A stretch of 64,000 bases of DNA, taken from a bacterium (GTDB lineage Bacteria > Joyebacterota > Joyebacteria > Joyebacterales > Joyebacteraceae). This document shows, in pieces, positions 8,159-17,212 of the stretch; position 1 is the first letter of the stretch; every line of letters starts with the position of its first letter. Both the position numbers and the translations under genes were made by a program. Location of the stretch: positions 186,001 to 250,000 of the forward strand of contig JALGZK010000002.1 of NCBI GenBank assembly GCA_025774935.1. Direction: 5' to 3'. The notes below the pieces were generated by a model. That model worked only from the letters and a program-made list of their open reading frames with translations, did no database searches and was not told the DNA's origin.

Positions 8159-8186
8159 ACCCACTCTCACAGACCGGAACGCTGAC

Positions 8187-8210
8187 GACCCCCGCGGCAA
8201 CGCGGGGGTC
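8187..8210 (+). terminator. Terminator-like hairpin
   Basis: GACCCCCGCG / CGCGGGGGTC hairpin 28 bases after the lyase stop codon; the following bases are not U-rich. Confidence 0.45.
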
Positions 8211-8273
8211 GCTGCTGCTCGGGACCCGCACACGCGGACGCTCCGGACTGCCACAGACGCCGCGTCCTCCGCC

Positions 8274-8303
8274 TTGCGGGTCGCCCCGGCCCTGCGCTAG
8301 TAT
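8274..8303 (+). promoter_or_regulatory. Promoter of the TGS-GTPase gene
   Basis: TTGCGG (8274-8279), 18-base spacer, TAGTAT (8298-8303), with GAGGAGG at 8323-8329 before the ATG at 8340. Confidence 0.5.
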
Positions 8304-8339
8304 TGCTTTTGGTTCGCATGTCGAGGAGGTCACCAGAGG

Positions 8340-9338
8340 ATGCCAGCGAATCTCCCCCCGGACTACAAGGTAGCGGAGCAGCGTTTCCGGGAGGCCAAGT
8401 CCACGGACGACAAGATCGCCGCTCTCCAGGAGATGATGGCAATCATCCCCAAGCACAAGGGGACGGACAAGATCCGCGCGGACCTCCGTCGCAGGTTGTC
8501 GAAACTCAAGACCGAGCAGGAACAGGGCCACAGGAAGGGGCACCGCGGAGGGCCGTCCTACCACATCCCGAAGGAGGAGGCGCCGCAGGTCATCCTGATC
8601 GGAACGCCGAACACCGGGAAGTCGACCATCGTCGACGCCACCACGAACGCCACCCCCGAGATCGGCAACTACCCGTTCACGACCCGCACGCCCCTCCCGG
8701 CGATGATGCCGTACGAGGACGTCCACATCCAGCTGGTCGACGTCCCTCCCCTCTCGCCCGACCACACGGACACGTGGCTCCCGGAGATGATCAGGAACGC
8801 CGACGCGGCGCTCCTCGTTGTCGATCTCTCGGCCGACGACTGCGTCGACATGTTGCTTTTCGTCCGTGAGAAGCTCGCGTCGAAGGGGATCCGGCTCTCG
8901 GCGGTTCACGACCCCGCAGAGACAGAGCTCCCCAGGAACGTCAAGCCGACCCTCATCGTCGCGAACAAGCTGGACAGCCCGAACGCGAACGAGAACCTGG
9001 AGTTCCTTCGCGAGGTGATCGGGGACGAGTTCGAGATCTTCCCGATCTGCGCGGTGATGGGCAAGGGCATCCCGGAGCTCAAGAAGAGGCTCTACGAGTT
9101 CCTGAACGTAGTCAGGATCTACAGCAAGATCCCGGGAAAGAACGCGGACCTCAAGAAGCCGTTCGTCGTGCCCCGCGGAAGCACAGTCATCGACGTGGCG
9201 AGGAAGATCCACCGCGAGTTCGGCGACCACCTGAAGTCGGCGCGCGTGTGGGGGTCCGGGAAGTTCGACGGGCAGGTCGTGGATCGGGACCACGTCGTCG
9301 AGGACGGCGACATCCTCGAGATTCACGTCGACCTGTAA
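8340..9338 (+). CDS. OBG/DRG-like GTPase with C-terminal TGS domain
   Basis: 332 residues: a basic helical N-terminus (about 1-78), a G domain with Walker A GTPNTGKST (about 87-95) and NKLD (about 210), and a TGS domain at the C-terminus (about 265-332, PRGSTVIDVARKIHREFG to VVEDGDILEIHVDL). DRG-family GTPases bind ribosomes or tRNA and act in translation or stress control. The G3 motif reads VDVPPLSPD instead of DxxG, which probably marks a subfamily rather than damage. The PLP-enzyme gene follows 42 bases later and is likely co-transcribed. Confidence 0.85.
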   Translation: MPANLPPDYKVAEQRFREAKSTDDKIAALQEMMAIIPKHKGTDKIRADLRRRLSKLKTEQEQGHRKGHRGGPSYHIPKEEAPQVILIGTPNTGKSTIVDATTNATPEIGNYPFTTRTPLPAMMPYEDVHIQLVDVPPLSPDHTDTWLPEMIRNADAALLVVDLSADDCVDMLLFVREKLASKGIRLSAVHDPAETELPRNVKPTLIVANKLDSPNANENLEFLREVIGDEFEIFPICAVMGKGIPELKKRLYEFLNVVRIYSKIPGKNADLKKPFVVPRGSTVIDVARKIHREFGDHLKSARVWGSGKFDGQVVDRDHVVEDGDILEIHVDL

Positions 9339-9380
9339 CACATCACGCGATCATCCGGAAGCCACCAGGCAGGAGGAACC

Positions 9381-10769
9381 ATGAGCGCGAAGGAGCTCGT
9401 GTACGGTCCTACGTACGAGGAGATGCTCTACCCCGACCGCATCGATCCGGCGACACGCGAGAGGGCGCTCGCGGCGGCGAAGGACGACCCGCTCTCTCCG
9501 CTCAACCTCTACAACATCACCTGGCGGAACACGGATGGGAAGATCTACCACGTCGTCCTTCCCGGGGAGCTCACCGGCGTCGACGCGAACATCGTCGTCC
9601 TCTACAGCAAGGACTTCCCCACGAGGAGCCACAAGGTCGGCGCGACCTACTCCGTCACGATGGAGCATCAGCTCGCGGGCGACATCACCCCCGGCGAGCA
9701 CACCCTCGTCTGGCCCTCGACCGGGAACTACGGGATCGGCGGCGCGTACGTAGGACCGAGGATGGGGTTCGACTCCCTCGTCCTCCTGCCGGAGCTCATG
9801 AGCCGCGAGCGCTTCGAGCAGATCGAGAAGTACGGGGCGCGCTACGTGAAGACCCCGGGATGCGAGAGCAACGTCAAGGAGATCTACGACAAGGCGAACG
9901 AGCTCCGGAAGGACTCGTCGAACCGGATCATGAACCAGTTCGAGGAGTTCGGAAACTACCGGTTCCATTACCACTGCACGGGGAACTCGTGCGTGGAGGT
10001 CGCGCAGGACCTGGCGGCGCGGGGCATCGGGAACGGGAGGATTGCGGGGTTCACGTCGGCGATGGGCTCGGCGGGGACGATCGCCGCCGGAGAGCGCATC
10101 AAGCACGAGTTCCACGAGGCGAGGACGATCGGCGTCGAGCCGATCCAGTGTCCGACGCTCTACTGGAACGGGTACGGCGGCCACGACATCCAGGGGATCG
10201 GCGACAAGCACGTGACGTGGATCCACAACGTCTTCGAGATGGACGCGATCATGTGCGTCGACGACATCGAGTGCAAGAAGGGGCTCCAGCTTCTGACCGA
10301 GGAGCCAGGGTGGAAGGTCATGGCCGACCGCTACCACGTGCCCGAGTCGAGCATCCGGGAGATGTCGGAGGTGATGGGTATCTCCGGTGTCTGCAACGTA
10401 CTCGCCGCGATCAAGACCGCGAAGCACTACGGGCTACGAAGCGACGAGAGCGTCTTCACGATCGCGACCGACACGATGGACCGGTACCACTCGGTCATGG
10501 CGGAGCTGACGCAGACGTACGGCGCGATGGACGAGATCGAGGCGGCCGTGCGCGTCGGCTCGATCTTCCACGGCGCGAAGCTCGACTGGATCCGCGAGGG
10601 GACCCAGCACGCGAAGCAGTCCTGGTTCAATCTCAAGTACTACACGTGGGTCGAGCAGCAGGGAAGGACGGTCGAGGAGCTCGACGCCCAGCGGGATCCC
10701 TCGTTCTGGCTCGGCGAGCAGGCGAAGATCGAGGAGGTCAGTCGAGCCCTCGCGGAACAGCGAGGGTAG
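9381..10769 (+). CDS. Fold-type-II PLP-dependent enzyme (cysteine synthase/CBS-like)
   Basis: 462 residues of the tryptophan-synthase-beta superfamily. The PLP lysine sits in SHKVGATYS (about 82-90), the substrate/asparagine loop is WPSTGNYGIGG (about 112-122), and the phosphate cradle is MGSAGTIAAG (about 230-240). Family members do beta-replacement or beta-elimination on serine, cysteine or related amino acids. N- and C-terminal extensions make it longer than CysK (about 310 residues), and the substrate cannot be named. RBS GGAGGA, ATG 9381. A strong terminator follows. Confidence 0.75.
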   Translation: MSAKELVYGPTYEEMLYPDRIDPATRERALAAAKDDPLSPLNLYNITWRNTDGKIYHVVLPGELTGVDANIVVLYSKDFPTRSHKVGATYSVTMEHQLAGDITPGEHTLVWPSTGNYGIGGAYVGPRMGFDSLVLLPELMSRERFEQIEKYGARYVKTPGCESNVKEIYDKANELRKDSSNRIMNQFEEFGNYRFHYHCTGNSCVEVAQDLAARGIGNGRIAGFTSAMGSAGTIAAGERIKHEFHEARTIGVEPIQCPTLYWNGYGGHDIQGIGDKHVTWIHNVFEMDAIMCVDDIECKKGLQLLTEEPGWKVMADRYHVPESSIREMSEVMGISGVCNVLAAIKTAKHYGLRSDESVFTIATDTMDRYHSVMAELTQTYGAMDEIEAAVRVGSIFHGAKLDWIREGTQHAKQSWFNLKYYTWVEQQGRTVEELDAQRDPSFWLGEQAKIEEVSRALAEQRG

Positions 10770-10828
10770 CCAAGACCCCGGCGCGGCGCCGAACGTGGAC
10801 TGAAGCGGCAGAGCTGCGGGAACGATGA

Positions 10829-10858
10829 AACGGGCCCCGGGACCTTCCGGGGCCCGTT
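10829..10858 (+). terminator. Intrinsic terminator
   Basis: AACGGGCCCCGG / CCGGGGCCCGTT, 6-base loop, then CTGCTG; ends the GTPase-PLP unit. Confidence 0.6.
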
Positions 10859-10905
10859 CTGCTGCGGGAGGCGCGCTCGTGCGCCCGGTCGGGGCCAGGC
10901 CACGC

Positions 10906-10949
10906 TTGACACAGGGCCCGTCTCTTGCTAGAGTAAGAGCGGGCTTACT
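10906..10949 (+). promoter_or_regulatory. feo operon promoter with overlapping palindromic operator
   Basis: TTGACA (10906-10911), exact 17-base spacer, TAGAGT (10929-10934). The -10 overlaps the inverted repeat AGTAAG-n6-CTTACT (10932-10949), placed where a bound repressor would block initiation. The adjacent DtxR-type regulator is the obvious candidate, giving iron-dependent autorepression. Confidence 0.65.
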
Positions 10950-10963
10950 TTCTGAGAGGAATC

Positions 10964-11371
10964 ATGCTTTCACCGAGGACCGTCGACTATCTGGAGACGA
11001 TCTACCTCCTCTCCCTCGAGAACGACACCGTGGGCGTCACCCAGGTCGCCGCGGGGCGGAGCGTGACGATTCCGACCGCGCGAGCTGCCGTCGGTCGCCT
11101 GAAGGACGAGGGCTACGTCCGCCAGGAGCGGTACGGGAAGATCGTGCTCACGGACAAGGGGCGCGAGCGGGCCCGCACCGTCTACCGCTCCCACACGGTC
11201 CTGTTCCGATTCCTCCACGAGGTCCTCGGCGTCGCGCCCGACTGCGCAGACGACGAAGCCTGCCGCCTCGAGCACGGTCTCAGTCAGGACACGCTCGCCA
11301 AGCTCATCCGATTCCTGAACGACGGGGCCGGAAGCACGGCGGCCGGTGAACAGGGAACGGGAGGCAAGTGA
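10964..11371 (+). CDS. DtxR-family metal-dependent repressor of the feo operon
   Basis: 135 residues. A winged helix (about 1-65, TVDYLETIYLLSLE ... IPTARAAVGRLKDEGYV) is followed by the dimerisation/metal domain with HTVLFRFLHEVLGV and ACRLEH. The Cys-x-x-Glu-His spacing matches the DtxR/IdeR site, whereas MntR has Glu in the first place, so an Fe2+ sensor is more likely than Mn2+. The C-terminal SH3-like domain is absent. Its stop overlaps the next gene's GTG by 4 bases, and a palindrome sits in its own promoter. Confidence 0.85.
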   Translation: MLSPRTVDYLETIYLLSLENDTVGVTQVAAGRSVTIPTARAAVGRLKDEGYVRQERYGKIVLTDKGRERARTVYRSHTVLFRFLHEVLGVAPDCADDEACRLEHGLSQDTLAKLIRFLNDGAGSTAAGEQGTGGK

Positions 11372-11568
11372 CGGTGGAGCGGATTCTCCTCACAGTCATC
11401 GTGCTCGCGGCGGCGGCCTTCCTCACAAGGGTGATCTGGAGGTCCGTCCGCGCCGCCGCGCATCCGAGTCCCGCATCGCCGGCGTGCGGAAGCTGCCCGC
11501 TCGCGAACGAGTGCGGTCCTGAAGCGCCTTCCATCCCGTCCGACTGCCCGGAGGAGCTCGAGCGATGA
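11368..11568 (+). CDS. FeoB-associated Cys-rich membrane protein
   Basis: 66 residues: one membrane segment (about 6-23, LLTVIVLAAAAFLTRVIW) and a short cytoplasmic tail with ACGSCPLANEC and a fourth Cys (SDCPEE). Small proteins with CxxCxxxxxC next to feoB are thought to help Fe2+ transport or sense redox; the mechanism is not settled. GTG start overlaps the repressor stop, and its stop overlaps the feoA ATG, so the four genes are translationally coupled. Confidence 0.7.
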   Translation: MTVERILLTVIVLAAAAFLTRVIWRSVRAAAHPSPASPACGSCPLANECGPEAPSIPSDCPEELER

Positions 11569-11918
11569 CAGCGAAGACCCCTTGCACGGTTCCCCTCACG
11601 TCGCTCGCACCGGGAGACGCGGCCCAGGTCGTCAACCTCAACGGCAAGGGCGCGTTCCGCAGACGTCTCCTCGATCTCGGGTTCGTCGCCGGAGCGCTCG
11701 TCCGCGTCATCAAGCACGCACCCCTCCAGAACCCCATCGAGTACTGCATCGGAAGCGCTCACGTCACGCTACGGCGGGAAGAGGCCGAGCACATCCTCGT
11801 CCAGCAGGTGCCCGTGCCCGACTGGTGCCGCGAGAGCGTGGCCGATGGCGGCCGGCACCGCAACCGCAAGCGACACAGATGGGGCCCACGATGGCTGCAC
11901 CGAAGAACCTCAAGATAG
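11565..11918 (+). CDS. feoA: FeoA ferrous iron transport accessory protein
   Basis: 117 residues with the SH3-like FeoA core: LTSLAPGDAAQVVNLNGKG, RRRLLDLGFVAGALVRVIKHAPLQNPIEYCIGSAHVTLRREEA. FeoA is usually about 75 residues; here a basic tail (about 80-117, rich in Arg, His and Trp) overlaps the feoB start by 28 bases in another frame. It acts at the cytoplasmic side of FeoB. Confidence 0.9.
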   Translation: MTAKTPCTVPLTSLAPGDAAQVVNLNGKGAFRRRLLDLGFVAGALVRVIKHAPLQNPIEYCIGSAHVTLRREEAEHILVQQVPVPDWCRESVADGGRHRNRKRHRWGPRWLHRRTSR

Positions 11919-14038
11919 CCCTCGCGGGGAACCCCAACTCGGGGAAGACCTCCATCTTCAACAGCATGACCGGCGCGCGCCAGCAGGTCGGAAACTGGCC
12001 CGGCGTCACGGTCGAGAAGAAGCTCGGGTTCTTCACGCACAAGGGCTACGAGATCGAGGTCGTCGATCTTCCCGGCACGTACAGCCTCACCGCCTACTCC
12101 GTCGAGGAAAGGGTCGCGCGGACCTATCTCGTAGACGAGAAACCCGACGTCGTCATCCACGTCGTCGACGCCGGCAATGTCGCCCGCAACCTGTACCTCA
12201 CCGTCCAACTCCTCGAGCTCGGGGTCGACCTCATCGTCGACATGAACATGTGGGACGAGTTCACGACCTGCGGCTCGGAGCTCGACTGCGATCGCCTAGC
12301 GACCCTCTTCGGCGCGCCGGTCGTTCCGACGGTCGGCCACCGCGGCATCGGAATCGACGATCTCCTGGACGCCGTGGTCAAACTCGTGGAGGAGCGGGCG
12401 GAGCAGCACCGGCACGTTCCGATCACGTACGGACCGCACGTCGACGACGTCCTGAGCGAGCTGACGGAGCTTCTCGAGGAGAGCCCGGAGCTAATCGGGA
12501 ACTACCCGGCACGCTGGATCGCGATCAAACTCCTCGAGGGCGACATCGAGATCCGGAAGCTCCTTTCGAAGGACGACGACAACGCCAGCCGCATCCTCGA
12601 CACGGCGGAGCGCGCGACAAGGCACATCGGAATCGCGACGAAGTCGGACCCGGAGAAGGTCATCTCGGAGGGCAGGTACGGCTACATCGAGGGCGCCCTC
12701 AAGGAGGTCCTCACCGAGGAGCCGACGGATCGGATGGAGCTCTCGAGGCGCCTCGACAGTGTCTTCACGCACCGCTACCTCGGGTATCCCATCTTCCTCG
12801 CGTTCGTCTGGATCCTCTTCCAGCTCACGTTCCGCGTCGGCGCTATCCCCATGGGCTGGATCGACGCGTTCGTCGGATGGCTAGGAGGAACGCTCGCGGC
12901 GACGCTCCCCGAGTCCCAGATCTCGAGCCTCGTGGTCGACGGGGTCATCGGAGGCGTCGGCTCGGTGATCATCTTCCTCCCGAACATCATGATCCTCTTC
13001 CTGGGGATCGCGTTCCTCGAGGACTCGGGTTACATGTCGCGCGCCGCGTTCCTGATGGACCGCGTCATGCACGCGCTCGGACTTCACGGCAAGTCGTTCA
13101 TCCCGCTTCTCATGGGGTTCGGGTGCAGCGTTCCCGCGATCATGGCCACGAGGACCCTCGAGTCCAGGCGAGACCGTACGCTGACGACACTCATCGTCCC
13201 GCTCATGTCGTGCAGCGCGAGACTTCCGGTCTACCTTCTCATTGGTGGCGCGTTCTTCGCGGAACGGGCGGGGACCGCCGTCTTCATCATCTATCTTCTC
13301 GGCATCGTAGCCGCCATCCTCATAGGGCGCCTCTTCGCGAGCACGCTCTTCCGGAGCGCGCCCGCGCCGTTCGTCATGGAGCTCCCCCCGTATCGGCGGC
13401 CCACCGCAAAGGGTCTCCTCATCCACACGTGGGAGAGATCGAGAATCTATCTGCAGAAGATGGGCGGAGTCATCCTCGCGGCTTCAGTCGTGCTCTGGTT
13501 CCTCGGCGCCTACCCCCAGAACGCGGGTCTGACCGAGAGCCTCGAGCAGGAGATCGCGGAGCAGCAGGCGATCGGTAGCGTCGCGGCCCTCGAGAAGGTC
13601 CGGGAGCTCGAAGCGGACGCGGCCGCAATCCAGATCGAGAGCTCGTACATCGGGAGGGCAGGGCAGTTCATCGAACCGGTGATCGAACCCCTCGGGTTCC
13701 GCTGGGAGATGGGCGTCAGCCTGATAACCGGGTTTGTCGCGAAGGAAGTGGTCGTCTCCACGCTGGGAGTCCTCTATCATACGGGGGCGGAGGAGGGAGT
13801 CTCGGGGAGGACGCTCGTCGAGGCGCTCCGGGACCCGGCCAACGAGATCACACCGCTCGCCGCGTTCGCCTTCATGGTCTTCGTCCTCCTCTACACACCG
13901 TGCATCGTGACGATCGTTGCCATCAGGCGCGAGGCAGGCACGGGATGGATGTGGTTCTCGATCGCCTACCAGCTCGCGCTCGCGTGGCTGGTGAGTTTCG
14001 GGATCTACCAGGTCGGCACGCTCGTCGGCCTCGGATAA
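11891..14038 (+). CDS. feoB: FeoB ferrous iron transporter
   Basis: 715 residues. The N-terminal G domain has GNPNSGKTS (about 13-21), switch I NWPGVTVEKK, DLPGTYSL, and the NMWD form of NKxD. The membrane part carries the conserved gates GFGCSVPAIMATRTLESRRDR and MSCSARLPVYLLIGGAFF. Imports Fe2+ across the inner membrane. An in-frame ATG at 11879 is an equally possible start (4 residues longer). No clear Shine-Dalgarno precedes either, consistent with coupling to feoA. Confidence 0.95.
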   Translation: MAAPKNLKIALAGNPNSGKTSIFNSMTGARQQVGNWPGVTVEKKLGFFTHKGYEIEVVDLPGTYSLTAYSVEERVARTYLVDEKPDVVIHVVDAGNVARNLYLTVQLLELGVDLIVDMNMWDEFTTCGSELDCDRLATLFGAPVVPTVGHRGIGIDDLLDAVVKLVEERAEQHRHVPITYGPHVDDVLSELTELLEESPELIGNYPARWIAIKLLEGDIEIRKLLSKDDDNASRILDTAERATRHIGIATKSDPEKVISEGRYGYIEGALKEVLTEEPTDRMELSRRLDSVFTHRYLGYPIFLAFVWILFQLTFRVGAIPMGWIDAFVGWLGGTLAATLPESQISSLVVDGVIGGVGSVIIFLPNIMILFLGIAFLEDSGYMSRAAFLMDRVMHALGLHGKSFIPLLMGFGCSVPAIMATRTLESRRDRTLTTLIVPLMSCSARLPVYLLIGGAFFAERAGTAVFIIYLLGIVAAILIGRLFASTLFRSAPAPFVMELPPYRRPTAKGLLIHTWERSRIYLQKMGGVILAASVVLWFLGAYPQNAGLTESLEQEIAEQQAIGSVAALEKVRELEADAAAIQIESSYIGRAGQFIEPVIEPLGFRWEMGVSLITGFVAKEVVVSTLGVLYHTGAEEGVSGRTLVEALRDPANEITPLAAFAFMVFVLLYTPCIVTIVAIRREAGTGWMWFSIAYQLALAWLVSFGIYQVGTLVGLG

Positions 14039-14074
14039 CGCTCAGGCAGCCGCAGCAACCAAAGGAGAGAGTTC

Positions 14075-16243
14075 ATGTCGATGAGGGCCGGGGTGCACCC
14101 AGGTTCGATGCTCGCACGTCCGTTCGCCGTCCTTGCGCTCGTCGTTGCCGTCGCGGCCGTCGTCCTGACAGCCGGCTGCGGCGGGCCGGCGGTCCAGGAG
14201 GACCCGCCCGAAACGCGAACGGTGGACGCCGCCGACACGCTTCACGGCGTCGTCGTCCCCGATCCGTACCGGTGGCTCGAGGACTTCGAGTCCGACGAGG
14301 CGCAGACGTGGATCGGAGAGCAGAACGCGTACACCGAGAACGTCATCGGCGCCTTCCCTGACCGGGAGCAGATCCGCGCAAGGCTGGACGATCTCTTCCA
14401 GATCCCGAACCTGGGCTACATGTGGGAGCGCAGCGACCGGCTCTTCTTCCTGCGGCGCGATCCCGAGAACGAGCAGCAGGTCCTCTACGTGCAGCGCGGC
14501 GTCGACGCGGAGCCCACGAAGCTCATCGACCCCGAGGACTGGACCGAGGACACCCCGGTCGACCTCGACTGGTGGTTCCCGACGTCGGACGGCGAGCTCC
14601 TCGCGTTCGGTCTCTCGGAGAGCGGGAGCGAGGAGAGCACGCTCCGTGTGATGGACGTGGATTCGAAGGAGCTCCTCCCCGACCTGATCCCGTACACCCG
14701 CGCCGCGAGCCTCGCGTGGAGAGAGGACAAGACCGGGTTCTACTACTCACGCTTCCCGGCTCCGGGCGAGGTCCCCGACGACGAGATCTACTACCACCGC
14801 AAGGTCTACTACCACGAGATGGGCACGGACCCCTCCGGCGACCCGCTCGTCTTCGGCGAGGACCTGGAGATGGAGGTCTGGACCGGCATCTCGCTCTCGA
14901 CGAACGGGCGCTTCCTCATCGGGTACGCGTGGCGGGGCACGGTGAACGACCTCTACCTGAAGGACCTCGCGGCCGGGAGCGGCTGGCGGCCGCTCATCGT
15001 CGGCCTCACCGCGCGGAGCAGCGGAGTCGCCATCGGGAACGAGTTCTTCATGCTCACCGAGCACGACGCTCCGAACGGCAGACTGTTCAGGGTCGACCTG
15101 ACGAGGCCGGGACGCGAGCACTGGGTGGAGATCGTTCCGGAGTCCCAGCACTCGATCGAGTCCTTCCTGTACGTGAGCGACCGCCTGTTCGTGCGATATC
15201 TCGAGGACGCGAAGTCGAAGATCAGCGTGTTCGACAGGAACGGCAAGCACCTCACCGACATCGACCTCCCCGACATGGCGACCGTCTTCGACTGGACCGG
15301 AGACTGGGAGGGCGACGACGTGTTCATCGCCATCTCCTCCTACCTCCTGCCGCCGAGATTTCTCCGCTACGAACTCGAGACGGGCGAGCTCGAGACGCAC
15401 CTCGCGGTCGAGGCGCCGATCGACACGGAGCCGTACGTGACCGAGCAGGTTTGGTTCACGTCTAAGGACGGCACGAAGGTCCCGATGTTCCTCGTCCACC
15501 GGAAGGAAATCCAGCTCGACGGGTCCAACCCCACGGTTCTCACGGGATACGGTGGGTTCACCTCGTCGATGCAGCCGAGCTTCGCAAGGAACCGGTACCT
15601 CTGGCTCGACCACGGCGGGGTGTGGGCGGAGCCCAACATCCGCGGCGGTGGGGAGTACGGCGAAGAGTGGCACCGCGATGGGATGCTCGCGAACAAGCAG
15701 AACTCGTTCGACGACTTCATCGCCGCGGCGGAGTGGCTCGTAGAGAACGGCTATACGTCGCCCGAGAGGCTCGCCGTATGGGGCGGGAGCAACGGCGGGC
15801 TGCTCGTCGGCGCGTTCGCCACCCAGAGACCGGACCTCGCGGGAACCGTAATCTGCGACGTGCCGCTCCTGGACATGGTCCGCTTCCACAAGTTCTACGC
15901 CGCAAGGATCTGGACGCCGGAGTACGGTTCGCCCGAGGTTCCCGAGGAGTTCGAGTGGCTCTTCGCGTACTCGCCGTACCACCACATCGTCGACGGCACG
16001 GAGTACCCGGCGATCCTGTTCACGACGGCTGAGTCGGACTCGCGCGTCCACCCATCGCACGCAATGAAGGCGACAGCGAGGCTCCAGGCAGCGTCCGCTT
16101 CGGACCGCCCGATCCTCCTCTTCTTCGAGCGCGAGGCGGGCCACGGGATGGGTCTCCAGATGAGCACGATCCTCGACCAGTACGTCGACTACTACTCGTT
16201 CCTCTTCCAGCAGATGGGGATGAGATACCAGGACGTCCGCTGA
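14075..16243 (+). CDS. Prolyl oligopeptidase family (S9A) lipoprotein
   Basis: 722 residues. A lipobox-like LTAGCGG (about 30-36) predicts a membrane-anchored lipoprotein. After the seven-bladed propeller (DPYRWLEDFES at about 62 to about 440) comes an alpha/beta-hydrolase domain with Ser in GGSNGG (about S572), Asp in ESDSRVHPSH (about D655) and His in EAGHGMG (about H690), a complete triad. Cleaves short peptides, typically after proline. RBS AAAGGAGAG; 36 bases after feoB, so possibly the same transcript. Confidence 0.9.
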   Translation: MSMRAGVHPGSMLARPFAVLALVVAVAAVVLTAGCGGPAVQEDPPETRTVDAADTLHGVVVPDPYRWLEDFESDEAQTWIGEQNAYTENVIGAFPDREQIRARLDDLFQIPNLGYMWERSDRLFFLRRDPENEQQVLYVQRGVDAEPTKLIDPEDWTEDTPVDLDWWFPTSDGELLAFGLSESGSEESTLRVMDVDSKELLPDLIPYTRAASLAWREDKTGFYYSRFPAPGEVPDDEIYYHRKVYYHEMGTDPSGDPLVFGEDLEMEVWTGISLSTNGRFLIGYAWRGTVNDLYLKDLAAGSGWRPLIVGLTARSSGVAIGNEFFMLTEHDAPNGRLFRVDLTRPGREHWVEIVPESQHSIESFLYVSDRLFVRYLEDAKSKISVFDRNGKHLTDIDLPDMATVFDWTGDWEGDDVFIAISSYLLPPRFLRYELETGELETHLAVEAPIDTEPYVTEQVWFTSKDGTKVPMFLVHRKEIQLDGSNPTVLTGYGGFTSSMQPSFARNRYLWLDHGGVWAEPNIRGGGEYGEEWHRDGMLANKQNSFDDFIAAAEWLVENGYTSPERLAVWGGSNGGLLVGAFATQRPDLAGTVICDVPLLDMVRFHKFYAARIWTPEYGSPEVPEEFEWLFAYSPYHHIVDGTEYPAILFTTAESDSRVHPSHAMKATARLQAASASDRPILLFFEREAGHGMGLQMSTILDQYVDYYSFLFQQMGMRYQDVR

Positions 16244-16272
16244 CCCGAACGACCGGCGGCAGGAGGAATCAG

Positions 16273-16770
16273 GTGGGGACGACGGATCCGTTCCGTTCGA
16301 TCGTGGCGGACGTCGTGGTCGAGGCGAGCGTCGACGAGGTCTGGGACGCGTGGACGACCCCGGACGGGATCAGGTCGTTCTTCGCCCCCGACTGCAACGT
16401 CGAGCCGCGCGTGGGCGGCCTCTACGAGATCTTCTTCGCGCCCGACGCCGAGGCAGGCGCGAAGGGCGCAGACGGAATGCGAGTCCTCGCGTTCGAACCG
16501 GGCTGCATGTTCGCGTTCACATGGAACGCGCCCCTCACGATGCCGAACGTACGCGAGCAGCGGACGAGCGTCGTCCTCCGGTTCGGCCGGACCGACGCGG
16601 GTGGCACGAGGCTCAACCTCACTCACTCCGGTTGGGGCGAAGGTGAGGAGTGGGACCGGGCGTTCGACTACTTCACGAAGGCGTGGGACGTCGTGCTCAT
16701 TCGACTCGCGCACAGGTTCTCGGTCGGCCCGGTCGACTGGAACGACCCTCCCGCGGTAGTGACCGAGTAG
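16273..16770 (+). CDS. SRPBCC/AHSA1-family protein
   Basis: 165 residues, GTG start after GGCAGGAGGAATCA. Opens with the hallmark VEASVDEVWDAWTTPDGIRSFFAPDCNVEPRVGG split across a hydrophobic-ligand-binding fold, and continues with GMRVLAFEPGCMFAFTW and a C-terminal helix. AHSA1-like proteins bind small hydrophobic ligands or act as chaperone activators; no specific role can be assigned. First of five small genes in one direction with overlaps or short gaps. Confidence 0.75.
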   Translation: MGTTDPFRSIVADVVVEASVDEVWDAWTTPDGIRSFFAPDCNVEPRVGGLYEIFFAPDAEAGAKGADGMRVLAFEPGCMFAFTWNAPLTMPNVREQRTSVVLRFGRTDAGGTRLNLTHSGWGEGEEWDRAFDYFTKAWDVVLIRLAHRFSVGPVDWNDPPAVVTE

Positions 16771-16792
16771 ACGCCTCTCCGGGAGATGACGC

Positions 16793-17212
16793 ATGCCCAA
16801 GAACGGAACCAACGCCTCCCTCGACACGGTCATCATATACACGACCGACATGGCCGGACTCGCGGAATTCTACGGCAAGGGACTGGAGCTCGGCGAGCCC
16901 TCCGCCACGGGCGGCGACCATGTGGGCTTCCGGCTCCCGGGCGGATACCTCGGGTTCGACCAGGTCGCGAGCCCTCCGGGCGAGCCGCCGGGCGCCGTCT
17001 CGCTCTGGTTCGAGGTCGACGACCTCCAGGCGACGTTCGACAGGCTCGTCACGCATGGAGGGACGGCGAAGTTCGGTCCGACCCGGAAGCCCTGGGGTGC
17101 CGTCCTCGCGGCGGTGCTCGACCCGGACGGCAACGTACTCGGCCTGGCGCAGCGCGCTGACGCGGAGACCGGGGGCGACTCGACCGACCCAGGGCCGGAG
17201 GAGGCATCGTGA
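16793..17212 (+). CDS. VOC-family (glyoxalase-fold) protein
   Basis: 139 residues with the paired beta-alpha-beta-beta-beta modules of the vicinal oxygen chelate superfamily: VIIYTTDMAGLAEFYGKGLEL, LWFEVDDLQATFDRLVTHGG, AAVLDPDGNVLGLAQ. Of the usual metal ligands, the first module His appears replaced, so it may not be a metalloenzyme. The stop overlaps the GTG of the next gene. Confidence 0.75.
   Translation: MPKNGTNASLDTVIIYTTDMAGLAEFYGKGLELGEPSATGGDHVGFRLPGGYLGFDQVASPPGEPPGAVSLWFEVDDLQATFDRLVTHGGTAKFGPTRKPWGAVLAAVLDPDGNVLGLAQRADAETGGDSTDPGPEEAS

Noticed and set aside
11582-11890. N-terminal extension of the FeoB frame by about 100 codons
   Set aside because: The extension is Arg/Pro-rich shadow sequence of feoA in another frame; the FeoB G domain begins right after the ATG at 11891.
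14747-16144. Long minus-strand open frame opposite the prolyl oligopeptidase
   Set aside because: A shadow frame typical of GC-rich DNA; the plus strand encodes a complete catalytic triad.
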